From Syncephalastrum monosporum B8922 (taxonomy: Eukaryota; Mucoromycota; Mucoromycetes; Mucorales; Syncephalastraceae): a stretch of 64,000 bases of DNA. The number at the start of each line of letters is the position of its first letter. Positions within the stretch are counted from its first letter, which is position 1. Positions 11,666-23,969 of this stretch are shown piece after piece. Made by a program: the position numbers and the translations under genes. The stretch lies in assembly GCA_000697355.1 (NCBI GenBank), contig JNEN01001217.1, forward strand, positions 124,001 to 188,000. The letters run 5' to 3'. The notes under the pieces are model-generated. The model was given only the letters and a program-made list of their open reading frames with translations. It made no database searches and was not told the DNA's origin.

Positions 11666-12730
11666 ATGGACGACGGTAAAGGAAAAAAAGAAGAAGACTG
11701 TAAAGCGATACCAAGTCAGTTACCCGTAGATACCTCTTTTATGAAACAAAGGCTTGCGCTGGACGATCGGCCCACGCGCATTCTGAGCAAAAAGGTCAAC
11801 AACTGGCTCACTACGCTTCCAACCGAATCCACCGAATCATCGCAAGTAGCCTCCACCCCCTCCCCCATGGAAACTAGCCGGCTGACACAATAGCTCTGCA
11901 TTAGACAAAACTCGCTCGAATCGCTCTTGGTCTTGGCATCCAGCTACGAAGTTTCTGTCAATCGCCATCCTTTGATTCAACACGCCAACCTCGCCGATAT
12001 TGACAGCTACAAAAACGTCAATGAAAAAACAGGTACGATCGCACCTTGCTCGTTGACGATCCAGCTGCTGATTGAACTGGTCCCGCTAGCACACATTGTC
12101 GCCAACTCGGCAGGACAGATCGCGAATCTAAAGGAGGAACTGAAGGAGGCACAACGCATACGGGACCATAAACTACAGTATGATGTCGTGGCTCGGGAAA
12201 TCATGACGTTAGATACACGCGATGGCTATGAACAGTAGGTGGATTGCTCTATATAGGAGGTGTGTTTGCTGACACCATCCCGCCTTGGAAGATCCATTGG
12301 CGACCTCGAGCGCGACATTGAACTGCTCAAGAATGAAAAAGCAAAGAAGGAGCAAGCGTACCTTTCCAGGCAAGAGAAATACGCTGCACTTCTGGAGACA
12401 CTCAAGAACCTGCAAAGAGACATCGAGCAAGAACGAGAAGAGAACGTAAGATGCTTTCTATCAATGGAAAAGGAGGATGCAAGGCTAAATGCCGTCATTG
12501 TTTGCTTTTAGGCGGAAATGGATAAGCGACTGATGGACGCAGACCGCGACTACCAGTCGTCGGACGAGGAAGCCATGTCCGATACAGGAGAGGAGGAGAA
12601 CAAGGAGGAGGAGCCGACGGTGAACGGAAGCTCGCACCGATTCAAAGAACGTAATGATGACGACGAAGAAGGCTTAGATGACGAAGAGGGCATGGTCATA
12701 GACGATGAGGTTGCTGTAGGGCGATCTTGA
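11666..12730 (+). CDS. THO complex subunit 7 (THOC7/Mft1-like)
   Basis: Exons 11666-11845, 11894-12032, 12090-12234, 12292-12445 and 12512-12730 give 278 aa. After a variable N-terminus with RLALDDRPTRIL, the protein becomes a long coiled coil with ANLKEELKEAQRIRDHKLQYD, the most conserved THOC7 stretch, then a second helix and an acidic Asp/Glu-rich tail of about 60 residues. THOC7 is a nuclear subunit of THO/TREX, coupling transcription to mRNA export. The fungal partners were not seen here. Introns are 48, 57, 57 and 66 nt; the second is in frame and stop-free. The 48 nt first intron carries CTGAC before ATAG, which supports it despite its shortness. Confidence 0.82.
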
Positions 12731-12851
12731 AAAGTATTTCCCGCGAAACCCACTATATAAAGAAAGGATGAACTCCCTTAACTTATTCTGACCGCCTGCT
12801 TTTCTTTTTCTTTCTTTTTTTTTCTGCGTTTCCCCATATATTCATATCACT

Positions 12852-14718
12852 ATGCTCCAGAAACACCTCACCTCTGAATCTGCCGTTCGTCTGCATGAAG
12901 AGCGACGCGGAAGAAAGCCAAACACCGATATGCAGCTGTCATCGCTGGCGTACAGCTCGCGCTATGCGACGCAGGACGTGCCCAAGTACGAGATCCCCAA
13001 AAGCTCAGTTGAGCCCCGGGTCGCGTACCAGCTGATTCACGACGAGCTCGAGCTCGACGGCCGGCCGGCCATGAATTGCGCCAGTTTTGGTAAGACTGCA
13101 TCGACCCTTCCCTAATGAAGCTTCCGGACCATATTAATCGAATGCAGTCCATACCTGGATGGAACCTGAGGCCGACAAGCTGATTATGGAGAACATCGCC
13201 AAGAACCTATCAGACCAAGACGAGTATCCCTCGACCATGCGCGTTCAGGAGCGCTGCATCTCTATCATAGGAAACCTTTGGCACGCTCAGGAAGCCATTG
13301 GCACCGCCACCGTCGGCTCTTCTGAGGCCATCATGCTCGGTGGTCTGGCCCTCAAAAAGGCATGGCAAAACAAGCGCAAGGCTGAGGGCAAGGACGCGAG
13401 CAAGCCCAACATTATTTTTGGCAACAATGCCCAGGTCGCGCTCGAAAAGTTTGCCCGTTACTTTGACGTCGAGGAGCGCCTGATCCCTGTCTCCGCCGAG
13501 AGCCACCATGTGCTCGACGTCGAAAAAGCGGTTGAAGCGTGCGACGAAAATACGATTGGTATCTTTGTCATCCTCGGCTCCACCTATACCGGTCACTTTG
13601 AAGACGTCAAGCGCTTGTCGGAACTCCTCGACGAACACGAAAAGAAGACTGGACATTCGATCAACATTCACGTCGATGCGGCCAGGTAAAAAAGAGAAAA
13701 AAAACAGTATTTCGGATTAATATCAACGCTTTCTCACTTTGTTTTGTACCCGAACAGTGGCGGTTTCATCGCCCCTTTTGCTTTCCCGGGTCTCGAGTGG
13801 GATTTCCGCCTGCCCCGTGTAGTTTCAATCAACTCGTCTGGCCACAAGTTTGGCCTGAGCTACGCAGGCATTGGCTGGGTGCTGTGGCGCTCAACCGATC
13901 ATCTTCCCAAGGAGCTCGTGTTTGAGCTGCACTACCTGGGCGGCACCCAGTACTCGTTTAACCTCAATTTTTCGCGTCCGGCATGCTTTATGGTACGTCA
14001 TTCCGCGGTCATACCAAGCCTGTATTTGGATTCTCATCTCGATGTCACTTTAGATCTCTCAGTACTATAACCTCATCCGCCTGGGCGCGGAGGGGTACAC
14101 TCGCATCGTTGAAAACGATCTATCCAATGCACGTTTGTTATCTGAAGCACTGGAGGAGACCAACATCTTCGATCTCGTGTCGGATATGCACCGTGCCGAG
14201 GGCGTGTTTGGCTGGCAGCAGAAGCTATCCACCAAGGACAAGGCCAAGGAAAAGGGCAAAAAGTCGGGGCTGACCAACTACAACCCGTCTCTACCTGTCG
14301 TGTCTTTCAAGCTCACCGACGAATACAAGGAGAAGCACAAGGTACATAAGATGATACATCTTTTCCATCTCAAGGTCTCATGCGTTTCTTGTAGCACGTC
14401 AAACAATCCGCGATCAGCACCTTACTGCGCACCAATGGCTGGATTGTACCCAACTATGCACTGCCACCCAACGAAGACAAAATTGAAATTCTGCGCGTTG
14501 TGGTGCGCGAATCGCTCTCACGAGATATGGTTCATCGCCTCGTAGACGATATCCTCCAGGCTGTTGATCTGCTCACGCGCGTCGACGCGGAGATGCAGAC
14601 ATCCGAATATGCACCGCTTGAATACATCAGCGAGGTCAATAAGCGACCGCGGGCTGACAATGACCACACGCAGCACAAGGAGGTGAAGAAGCCACGCACC
14701 TATGCGCGTACTTGCTAA
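12852..14718 (+). CDS. Glutamate decarboxylase
   Basis: Exons 12852-13089, 13148-13685, 13758-13992, 14054-14341 and 14395-14718 encode 540 aa. This is a group II PLP-dependent decarboxylase converting L-glutamate to GABA and CO2. Family marks include YEIPKSS near the N-terminus, TVGSSEA in the PLP phosphate-binding region, HVDAASGGF and the Schiff-base lysine in NSSGHKFGL (Lys289). The C-terminus is extended and basic ([10 protein letters not shown]). In fungi the enzyme opens the GABA shunt and is linked to acid and oxidative stress. It converges on AIM24 with only 92 bp between the stops. Confidence 0.96.
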
Positions 14719-14810
14719 ATCCGCCAACGTGCGCGCCTTTTCTGGTTTTTTTTTATCGTTGCGAGACGACTGTATTTCTTCTTTCTTCTCAATACATACG
14801 ATCATCGGAT

Positions 14811-16527
14811 TTACTCTTTCTTTTCTTCTGATATAAAAGTGACTTGTCCGCGAGGTCCCACCTCAGCGTAGTAGGTCGGTTTGCCGTTTTTACTGGTGCC
14901 GTGGGCGAGCACAGCAGGCTGCTTTTTCTTTGTCGCAGCTTGTTGATAGGCAGGCTGGAAAGTCTCGGCAGCGCCCGGCGGGAAAAGGGAAGAGTGCTCG
15001 ACCGCACTTTCGAGTGAACCGTTCATGGCACCCAGTGCATTCATCCTAACAAGGTATCAGCGTAAATAACAACTCTATGCTCGTGTTTCCTCTCTCTCTC
15101 TCTCTGGCTCGTGTGTCTTACAATCGGGTCTTCTCAAAGTGGGGCTCGACTCTTGACGAGAGAAAGACGTCGCCTGGTCCCTTGAGCTTCACAAAGTCGG
15201 GGGCGCCGAGCAGGTAATTACGTGCCGATTTTACCAAGCTGTCAATGTATTGGAGCTTGGGTTGTAATGAAGGACTGTCGACCACGTGGCGTACAAAAGT
15301 GAAGCGTCGGAGGGGCGAGCGAGGGGATGGCACTTCAGGATTGGCAGGATGGAGTTTCGATGGATTTGTTCGGATATCCCACATGATGAGGTTTCTTCTT
15401 CGCGTAAGTTATACGCATTTAGACGTCCTATTGGTTATTTACCTGGGGTTGACAAGATACTCCTCACCAGCACCAAGCGACAGCCGGTAGAGGCCACCAT
15501 AATGTGAGATGGCGACTGTGCCAGGTCCGGACACGGTATGTACAAGCTTATTGCTGAGACCCTGTGCATGAACGATGAGTACCGTAAACAGGAATGAAGA
15601 GGATGAACGTACAGCGTTTTTGCCCTTGACGCCTTGTAAACCGATCTCTAGAGACACCTTGCCCGTCTTGGCCAGGAAAGCATCACGACGCAGGGCATAC
15701 TTTGAGCTTCCACGGATATCAACCGTAGCAATCTCGCCTATACGCTGAGGGGCGACCAAAACATCGCCTGGCGCTTGCTTGGTATAGAACTAATGAAAAG
15801 AAATCTGTCAAATCTGCTGTCCGTTTCCCCAGTCGTCTTACAAACCTTCTGATAGAAGATGGGATCACCCACGAACTTTCTGCCCACGGCCTTCACTAAG
15901 GAAGTATCGAACGAAAGTTTGGAGGAGACCTGAGCCAAAAATGAGTATCTAGTCATCAAGAGGAGGCAACAAAATACCTTGCTCGAGGAGCCGATAGCTG
16001 CACCGGCCGCGGTCGTGATCTCGGTCTCGGCAGGCATCTACGTCTATCGTGAATGGCTGTCTCTTTAATGTTATTTAATTATCGCACCTTGACCAGGAGA
16101 GCCGAGCCTATTCAAACACGAGTCAATAAAGTGCTCTGCGAAGATAGAGTTGTAGAATACTTGCCTACACCCGAAGAAACGACCTCAAAGACAGGGACAG
16201 CTTCGTTGGTAGCGACACCGTCTGACCCATATGAAAAAAGCAAAAAAGACGCGACACGTGAGAAGAGGAACAGACGATAAACGAAAGAGCATTACGTGAG
16301 CCAACGGAGGTGATGCCGCTCGAAGCGCTGGTGCTGACGGCGGCTTGCTGGAATGATTTGAGATTGCGATCGACCGTTTGAACGGTTGCAGCTGTGCTGG
16401 CATGTTGAGGCTGTTTCTGGGCCGCTTCGTGGAATGCTAAGCCGACATACGAGCGTCTGGCTGTCACAGTCGTGCTGTTCAGCCCTCGTACGGAGGACAA
16501 CAACACACGTCTATGTAAATGCGGCAT
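14811..16527 (-). CDS. AIM24: AIM24 family mitochondrial protein
   Basis: Nine exons: 16527-16296, 16221-16165, 16107-16088, 16037-15978, 15929-15846, 15789-15613, 15561-15443, 15394-15122 and 15045-14811, giving 418 aa. The N-terminus is basic and Ser-rich (HRRVLLSSVRG), a plausible mitochondrial presequence. The AIM24 beta-fold is marked by DPIFYQKFYT, GDVLVAPQRIGEI, RRDAFLA and HYGGLYRLSLGAGEEYLVNP. In yeast Aim24 is an inner-membrane protein supporting MICOS integrity (family knowledge). One intron is GC-AG (16108-16164) and exon 3 is only 20 nt; both are needed to keep frame into the conserved domain. A longer in-frame start at 16583-16629 exists but is less like a presequence. Confidence 0.86.
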
Positions 16528-17473
16528 GGACAATCCACCACCAGGGCAAGCGACAGTATTGAGTTCTTGAAAAAAGAAAAAACGTGCTGGACCAGGGGAA
16601 TTGAAAGCTGCAGCCCGCGTCCCATCCAAATTCAGTCACAGCGTAGGTGTGAAGGAATGCCGTATCCCATGTTCCTAAATACGAGTCGACCCAATACTGT
16701 TACGTTTACATTTCTCGTTTTGCTTAAAAGACGTTGTTGTGTTCTATAGTTTCACCTGTGCACTATAGGGATATATATCACTATCCATGGAATGGGCCAC
16801 CGCCCTCGTCAAAACACGCGGAAAACGTAGTTATCTTTGCCGATGAAAGCCTAGCTGTTCCCGATGGGTTCCTATATTTGGTGCCTAACAACTGCTGTCT
16901 TTCTCTCAATCACCCAAAAACTAACTCCTTTTGTTCTGCATTGCTGATAGAATTTTCGAATCGCAAGGCGCTTTTGCAACAAGCCGGTGATCCCGCAGGT
17001 CCTGCGCCAACATGCCCTGCTACTCTTCTATGTCGCTGAGGCTTGAACGTCCAAGACGTACTCTTCATACGGCTCACAATCCCGACAAACACCCCACATA
17101 TCTCAGAGCGACACAACGTTAAAACTGCTGCACTGCAGACTATTATTACGAAAAGACATGCACGCGTCCCGCAAGACCCATTTTCCGCGCTGTCGGCTGC
17201 GTGCCACGCGCTTTAAAAGCAGAGTACAGAGTCATCCGGAAACGAAGGAACTCACCCATCCGAACAATGAAAATTTGCTGGACGCGAAGCATAAAACGGG
17301 CAGATTGTAGTTGAATAGAACGACTAGGGCCAGATGCTGATTTGTGACAAGATACGGCATAGCCTGTGCGCAGAACGAGGATGAATCACCGACACGTCTC
17401 AGTCCTAACGCGGTACACACCCTACTTCACTTTTTCCCTCCCCTTTCCCAACCGCACCCATAGATAGATTACC
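16528..17473. other. Intergenic, no gene seen
   Basis: This 946 bp separates the divergent AIM24 and DCN1 starts. Short open frames here show no motifs. The final 60 bp before DCN1 are pyrimidine-rich. Confidence 0.5.
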
Positions 17474-18664
17474 ATGTCTTCAGTAAGCATCCGAAACGGG
17501 CGCATTCAGACCAGCTCGGCCTACTTATGCAGCTTCTTATCTCTGTCTCTCTTTGTTCTTCGCTCTAGCAACTGCGGGGTTCCCAGCTCGAGGATGTGAG
17601 GAAGCTCATGGAATTCACCAACCTGAGTGAGCGCGAGGCATCACGACGCCTCAAGAACGCCAACTGGGAGCTCTTCGTCGCCCTGAACGAATATTACGAA
17701 GGACAGGGCTCTGCTGAACGCCCACCTCAGACCAACTCGTCACACAACTTTAGCCAGACGCGCGCAGGAGCTCTGTTTGACAAATATAAAGGCAAGCTAT
17801 CTACCAGTCTTCCACTTCACTAGTCCAGCCCGCGCCTTACCTGTGCATGAGCAGATCCCGACAGCCCAGGCTTGATTACGATTGAGGGCACAATGCAGCT
17901 CTGCAGCGATTTGGAGATCGAGCCTACCCAGATTGACTTCCTCGTGCTCTCTTATCACCTGGGCTCGGAGCGCATGGGCGAGTTTGAGCGTGCCAAGTTC
18001 CTAAAGGGCTGTGCTTCCCTGCAGGCGGACTCGATTGATGCTATCAAGAGTAATATTCGATCGCTGCGTAACCTGATGGCGCAGGATCAGGAAGTCTTCC
18101 GAGATATCTACAATTATGCCTTTGTGCTCGGTCGGCAGAATGGGCAAAAGAGTCTATGTAAGTCGATCGTAAAAACAAATAGAGTACATCTCACTGATAT
18201 GGATCAACCCTAGCTCTTGAAGCTGCTGTCGAATTATGGCGTTTGCTGCTGACAGACAAATTCTCCCTCTTGGAAGACTGGATCACCTTTCTGGAGGTAA
18301 CGTTCCTCATGGATTGCATCCAACGCGCATAACTGAGCTTAATGGTTTCTAGAACAAGCATGGAAAGGCTATTTCGAAAGATACATGGAATCTTGTACGT
18401 TCCTGCCCGAAAAAACTTGAGCACTTTCTTTTATACTCATCTTGTCTGATAGTTCTACGATTTTGTCATGCAACCGCAGTTTAGTCCTGATAACCATGAT
18501 GCAGAAGGCGCATGGCCCATTCTGATTGATGAGGTATGTGTAAATAAATATGGGTGCTGTCGTACACTGGAAACTCAAACAACGTCGATCTCTCTCTCTC
18601 TCTCTCTTTATCTTTGCCCTTTTTGTCTGGCTAGTTTGTAGAAGAATTGCAGAAAAAGCAGTAA
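17474..18664 (+). CDS. DCN1-like neddylation co-E3
   Basis: Seven exons: 17474-17482, 17569-17791, 17855-18157, 18214-18296, 18353-18394, 18453-18533 and 18635-18664, for 256 aa. Residues about 10-50 form a UBA-like domain (VRKLMEFTNLSEREASRRLK). The potentiating-neddylation domain follows, with the sequential helices YHLGSERMGEFER, the conserved motif LWRLLLTDKFSLLEDWITFL and WNLFYDFV. DCN1 binds acetylated Ubc12 and stimulates NEDD8/Rub1 transfer to cullins (family knowledge). Exon 1 codes for only MSS. The second intron starts GCAAGC rather than GT; splicing there restores YKDPDSPG at the domain start. Confidence 0.93.
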
Positions 18665-19171
18665 TATGAAAGCATACCACACCTCGACACGCTTACGCGC
18701 AGAAGAATCTATTTAACAGCTGTATTCATAGTGCCATGACGCTATGCTAACGTCCAACCATAGTATAAGAATAGAGACAGACGCAAGAGGCGCGTAGAGC
18801 TCAAACAGAGGCAAAGAAACGCACACACACACAAAAACAAAAACGCCAAATGTCGAATGAGAGAGAAAGGAGAATAGAAGTGAAGGATCCTGTTCTTGCC
18901 ATACTGTACATAGAGTGCACATACATACGATATCCTGATGTGGGCGCATCTTTTGTTCCTGTAAAACATCTTATGCTCCGCAAAACATCAGTCTCTCGCT
19001 TGCTTTGTGGACCCCCTTGACCGCAAAAAGCGTAGCCCCGTTCCCCTTGGCGCCTCCGTATGTGTTATTTCTTGCTCTGTTTCCCTCCTTTTTGGCTCTT
19101 TTGCTTCTTCGTGCCCATTTACCATAATCCTCGCACCGTGCTAGAAGGGAATTGCACCCGCCCTTTCACCC
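18665..19171. other. Intergenic with possible 5' UTR intron
   Basis: A GTATGT at about 19058 and a GTGCTAG ending about 19144 could bound an intron in the leader of the 19172 gene. A short hydrophobic open frame at 19060 would fall inside it. No other feature was seen. Confidence 0.35.
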
Positions 19172-20083
19172 ATGGACCCAAACAACTCGTCTTCGAAGCA
19201 TGTGTCCAACAAACCCACTTTGCACACGACTCGCCACCCAAAACCTACCCCCATGGCAACCGCCGTCGTGTCCGAGACCCCGCGTGTTGCGTCGCACAAG
19301 GCGTCCATCCCATCCTCGTCGGCTACGTCTTTGCACACACCACCTTCCATACCACCCACCGTCATCGGTGCGAGCAGCACCGCCGCTCTGTCTTATTTGC
19401 CGCCCTCCACCCCCAACGTAGCTTCCACAGGCACCTTACCAAGTAGCCCGCCCGTCGTGTCGCCTCATCGAGCACCGGCTGCTCTCATTGGCGGCCTTAT
19501 CGGCGGCCTGGCCGGCCTGATCCTACTGTGTCTCGGTGCGGTTTTCTTCATCTACAAGCGTGCTCGAGGTGCATCGTATCGCCGACGTATGCAAAACGAC
19601 GACGATTGGCCAACTGCGCCCTCGTCCATCCGTGAGCCTCCCCCGGCTTACTATACGACGCCCAAAGGCATGAAGCGTCTGACAGCGGATACCCTCGTCG
19701 ACAGTACCCATAATAATCGAGCCTCGCTTTCATCGTCTTTGATGGCGAGTGCCAACAAGCAGCAATATGCGCCTCAACTCGCGTACAGTCCCAGCTTTGC
19801 TAGCTTCGCTCGTCGCCATGAAGACGATGGCGTATCCCCGAGCAACACGCTTATAGATAATGCCGGGTATTTGACGCACACGAGTAAAGACGACGAAAAA
19901 GGAAGCCAGAGACGCACTTACCAGCCCCAGCTGCTCGGTGATGACGACCGTCAAACAGAAGACTATCAGGATTACTACAGACACCGCTTGTCACCCACGC
20001 CGGATCAGGGTAACCGTCTGGATGAACACCGACGGGAGGGGGCATATCACGAAGAGGCGGCGGATCCTAGTCGGCGCCGTTAG
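19172..20083 (+). CDS. Single-pass membrane protein, Ser/Thr/Pro-rich outside, PPxY inside; unrecognised
   Basis: Intronless ORF of 303 aa. The first 100 residues are rich in Ser, Thr and Pro. One membrane segment follows (about residues 105-128, with IGGLIGGLAGLILLC), then a basic stop-transfer (YKRARG) and a charged cytosolic tail of about 170 residues containing PPPAYYT, a PPxY motif that could bind a Rsp5/Nedd4-type ligase. The layout resembles fungal wall-stress sensors of the Mid2/Wsc kind, but no signal peptide or cysteine-rich WSC domain is visible, so this is only an architectural analogy. An unseen upstream exon might supply a signal peptide. Confidence 0.7.
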   Translation: MDPNNSSSKHVSNKPTLHTTRHPKPTPMATAVVSETPRVASHKASIPSSSATSLHTPPSIPPTVIGASSTAALSYLPPSTPNVASTGTLPSSPPVVSPHRAPAALIGGLIGGLAGLILLCLGAVFFIYKRARGASYRRRMQNDDDWPTAPSSIREPPPAYYTTPKGMKRLTADTLVDSTHNNRASLSSSLMASANKQQYAPQLAYSPSFASFARRHEDDGVSPSNTLIDNAGYLTHTSKDDEKGSQRRTYQPQLLGDDDRQTEDYQDYYRHRLSPTPDQGNRLDEHRREGAYHEEAADPSRRR

Positions 20084-21382
20084 GATAATAAACATTGGTC
20101 AAAGAGAAAAGATAATTTTTCCGCTATCTAATATACTATATTGCAGGACTGTTTCTATCGATAAAATACGTGGCTTCCTTTTTTACATGAAGAAAGGGTA
20201 TTATGTTTGTACATGCCGTATATATGGATAGCTTTATCACTTGTTCTTGGGAATTGAGATCAGAAAGACGCTTATTCCTGTTGTTTGGTAGAATATTAGT
20301 TAGAAACACACCAGCATTGCACTAAGAGTAAGGACTATCCGCCATTGTATTCTGCGTACGTTCCTACTTTAGTACTATACGTAGAAATATTCTTTATTCT
20401 CTCATGTCAACCCCTGTCTCTCTCACCAGAGTGAATGTCCATCGCAGGATAGAATCCTCTGGCATCAGATACTGGGAAAAACAAAACCCAGGAAACGACA
20501 TGTTGCACCAGTTTTGGGACTATAGTATGGGAGCTTTAATAAACAAAGCATGAACTATCTTGAAGGCTGTTCGGAAACAAAAGGAACGTTCCGGGCTTGA
20601 CCGGTGAATCCTCGGCATAACGTTGAAAGCCAATAAGAGAAAGGGCTTTCTCGCCCCTTGCTGGGATCGCGCCAATGTGATATGTAAAGCAATCATGATT
20701 CGACCCATATTCTTTCTCATGCACAATAAGAAAACCACGGGGAAAAATCACCTGGTGGTAGACAATAGGTGGATTAGGACAAGTCAATGTAAAGAACCGA
20801 ATGTTGTGTGACAATAACCAATATGTATACAGTGGGCGGGCGATGCTTAAATGTGAGCTGTGTGATACAAGCGACAGGATTCCGATGCCGAACTACGCAA
20901 AGAATAAGAACAGGAATACTATGAATGGCTTGCGACTGGTGCACAATCTAAGAATGGACAGTACGTCAGTTTATCATTGCCTCAGCCTTATGAGTGTTTT
21001 TGTGCTTACCAATGACGAGAACTTTTTTTGGCTATGTCAATGGCCCACATAGTTGGCGAATTATACTGTCTAGCCGCATGCTAGAAGAACCCCATAATCA
21101 TATTTTGACAGCTCTAATTCTTAATCAATCTTTACTTTTGCATGTTCTTTTCTGCGTTCCATGCAGAATAATTTTTTGTTTAGCACTGATTTTGGCACAT
21201 GAAACTTTGCAAAAAAAAAATCGTACCAGATTGAATACGAAAATGAGGTGACGGAGCATTGGCCAATCAAATTGAGGCCAAAGAGCAAGTGGCGTGTTCC
21301 AGGCTCATAGACATAAAAATGATGGGTCTGTTTAAAACTTCTTGTCTAGCACCAAAACAAGGACACCCCATCATACCCAAAT
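20084..21382. other. Intergenic, no gene seen
   Basis: About 1.3 kb of mixed AT-rich sequence. Several 60-90 codon open frames on both strands have no motifs and no splice-consistent extension. Confidence 0.5.
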
Positions 21383-23260
21383 ATGCAACAGAGCGATTTT
21401 TATTTTGGGCAGCCATCAAGTAGTTTACTAGCCAACGATGACGCCCTCATATTCGACTGGGAACTTCAGCAAGATTTCATCCTGCCCAGTCGAAGCAGCA
21501 GCAGTGGCAGCAGTGGAAGTGGTTGCGACAGCAGTATCAGCACAGCACCCACACCCACACCCTCTTCACCACTTTCTGATGATACACATCACCCTCTCTC
21601 ACCGCCTGTCCTCGTCCCGGACATGATACCTGGCATTGCTATACCCGCTACGCCGCTTTATGACGATAAACTGAACTGGCTCAACACGGTCCATGATCCA
21701 CAACAGCCCAATGAGCATGACCGCAAACCCCGGCCATGGGACTTTTTGAACGAGGACGAATTCGACCATGATGGCAAGTGTAAACAGAATTGTTTTTAAG
21801 GAAACAGGATGCTGACATGGACCCATGCCTTTTCCAGGCAATAAACGAAAGCGCAATAGCAGCACCGGAAGCAAATACATGGCACCCGATCAGCAGATGA
21901 AAAAGGTGGCTCACAATGCTATCGAAAGACGCTATCGCACGAATCTGAACGACCGAATTCAAGCTCTACGATCAGTCGTACCGAGCCTTCAAGAGGCCGA
22001 GACCACCGAGGCCGACGAGAAGAAGCTTAATAAAGCAACAATCCTGCGATGCGCAACCGAGTATATTCTGGACTTGAAGCATGCCAACGCGATCTGCAGT
22101 CAGGAAAATGAACACCTGCAGCAATTGATTGCATCTCAGCCGGGAGGGGAGCTCATACTAGCTCAGTTTCTGACGCAAAAGCAGCAGTACCAAGCGCTAG
22201 AAGCAGCGCGGATGGCGCAGGAGCGACAGGCCCAGCAGGAACGCGAACGCATGGAGCGCAAGCGGATTCTCAAGGAGCGTGCAGCCCAACGCGCGGCGCT
22301 TGCACGCTTGTTCATGCCCAACAGCGAGCCCAAGCGCCGTCGGTCTAGCCGCCGCAAACGCACCAGCAGCAAAAACGACAGTGAAGATCTTCAGAGCTCA
22401 CGTGCACTCATGGCCCTTTTTGGCCTGTGCCTGACACACCCACTCACCCAGACATCTTCGTCGGTCGACCTCAGTCTTGCCTTTGACTGGTGGTAAGCGG
22501 ATTCTATACGTCACTATTCTTGCTTTCCTAACATGCATGTTCCTGCAGGCGCTGGCTGCGGATAGCCCTGATCCTTGGAGGCCTCGCTTATTTCATGGTG
22601 TGGCCACTCTATTCCTCAGCATTCTCGGATAAAACCACACGCACTCAAGACCATGATCATCATCGTCAATATACCCATTCTAACACCAGCAGCAGCACCA
22701 GTAGCAGCGAAGACGAGTCGGACACTGACAAAGTATGTCAGTACGCTCGACCCCCTCTGAACCTCTCATCTCAGCAGAGACCAAACGGCTTGACTTCACC
22801 CTTAATCCCGCCTGCCGCGACGAGTCAACAAGTCGCACACTATCTTGCCGAAATCGAACTCCTTCAATGCCATTTTAAGCAAGTGGTGCTGAATGGTAAC
22901 AAACACGCTGATCAGGCCAACCAGCCGGCGAACGAGTTGCCCAAAGCGTCTACCCCTTTTCTGCAGTATTGGGTCGATCTCGCCGCATGGCTCCATCACC
23001 GCGACGCGTCCAATCCACTCCCAGCTTTCTGTCCTGGTCTGCGCAGATCTTGGCCCCAGTATTTTGCTGCCATGGAAGAGTCCATTGTGATGGATCAATG
23101 GCCGACCGTGCCCGAACGCCCCCTCCTCATCCTCTCTCTTCTCGCTGTCCAACTCCAAAAGACAACCCCCGAAGCCTGTACTCACCTTTTCGAGGTTGCC
23201 TTCAGCCATGGTCTGTTGACCAAACAAGACATAGATCAGATCAAAGCATCTTGCCAGTAA
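21383..23260 (+). CDS. SREBP-type bHLH transcription factor with membrane segments
   Basis: Exons 21383-21773, 21838-22492 and 22549-23260 give 585 aa. After a Ser/Thr/Pro-rich acidic N-terminus, a bHLH-zipper (about residues 150-225) carries AHNAIERRYRTNLNDRI; the Tyr after Arg-Arg is diagnostic of SREBPs, which bind both E-boxes and sterol response elements. A basic Arg/Lys-rich linker is followed by two hydrophobic stretches (about 325-340, and 349-372 with RIALILGGLAYFMVW) separated by a short loop, then a C-terminal domain, as in membrane-tethered Sre1/SREBP. Release by proteolysis under low sterol or oxygen is the family expectation. The first intron is GC-AG with a CTGAC branch site. 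Confidence 0.88.
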
Positions 23261-23969
23261 TAAAGTATATATATATATTCCCAGTTTGTACGTATAGCTT
23301 ATACCATAGTCTCCATAGTATGTCTCCTCTCGTCCCTTTTCCCTTTTCCTCTGTATGCACCTTGATAAAGTGGGATATACGTACATCTGCCGGTCAGTGC
23401 ATGCAGCCGAAGACGAGAGCAACAGTTATTTTCGACAGGGGTTCGCGGATGGGTCACCTGCCCACTGAGCTGCAGATCCTGCCTGTTCTTTCCTTTCCTA
23501 CCCTGCCCTACCCTGTCCCATACTTTGCCCTGCTTACCGCTTTTGTTCATTATATCCTTCGAGCAATTTCTTTCGTTCTGCTCAGGCTCACCCGAGTACG
23601 GAATCTCCCCGCAGTCACTCGGATTGTGACGCATGGTTTTTTTTTGACGCGTCCTTTCTCATCTCACGCTTTACACGTGCTTTCTCATATCTCTGCCTCA
23701 GAATATAAGCTGTGCGCTATCACTTGATGCATTTCATATCAAGCAACCTTTCCAGAATAACCAGTATAAGCCAAGAATAATCTAAAAGGGCTACGAACAT
23801 AATATATATACTGAAATCATATGGCAAAGAAGAGAAAAAGTAGTAGTACTATCGAGGGACGGGGGAGCGACGGGTGCGGTATGATACAAAACAGAGTGAG
23901 TAGGGGTGATACGTAGATGCGCAGGCGCATTTTTCTTGTGAGCGAAGCGAAAAAGTAGACGTGAGTTAA
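23261..23969. other. Convergent 3' intergenic region
   Basis: This lies between the SREBP and WWE-gene stops. Open frames here are extensions of out-of-frame readings of the SREBP 3' end. Nothing else was supported. Confidence 0.5.

Noticed and set aside
19060..19144. Hydrophobic ORF as a signal-peptide exon of the 19172 membrane protein
   Set aside because: Out of frame with it and bounded by sites that look like a 5' UTR intron.
22969..23727. 252-codon plus-strand ORF over the SREBP 3' end
   Set aside because: Overlaps the SREBP C-terminus in another frame and extends only by chance into intergenic DNA.
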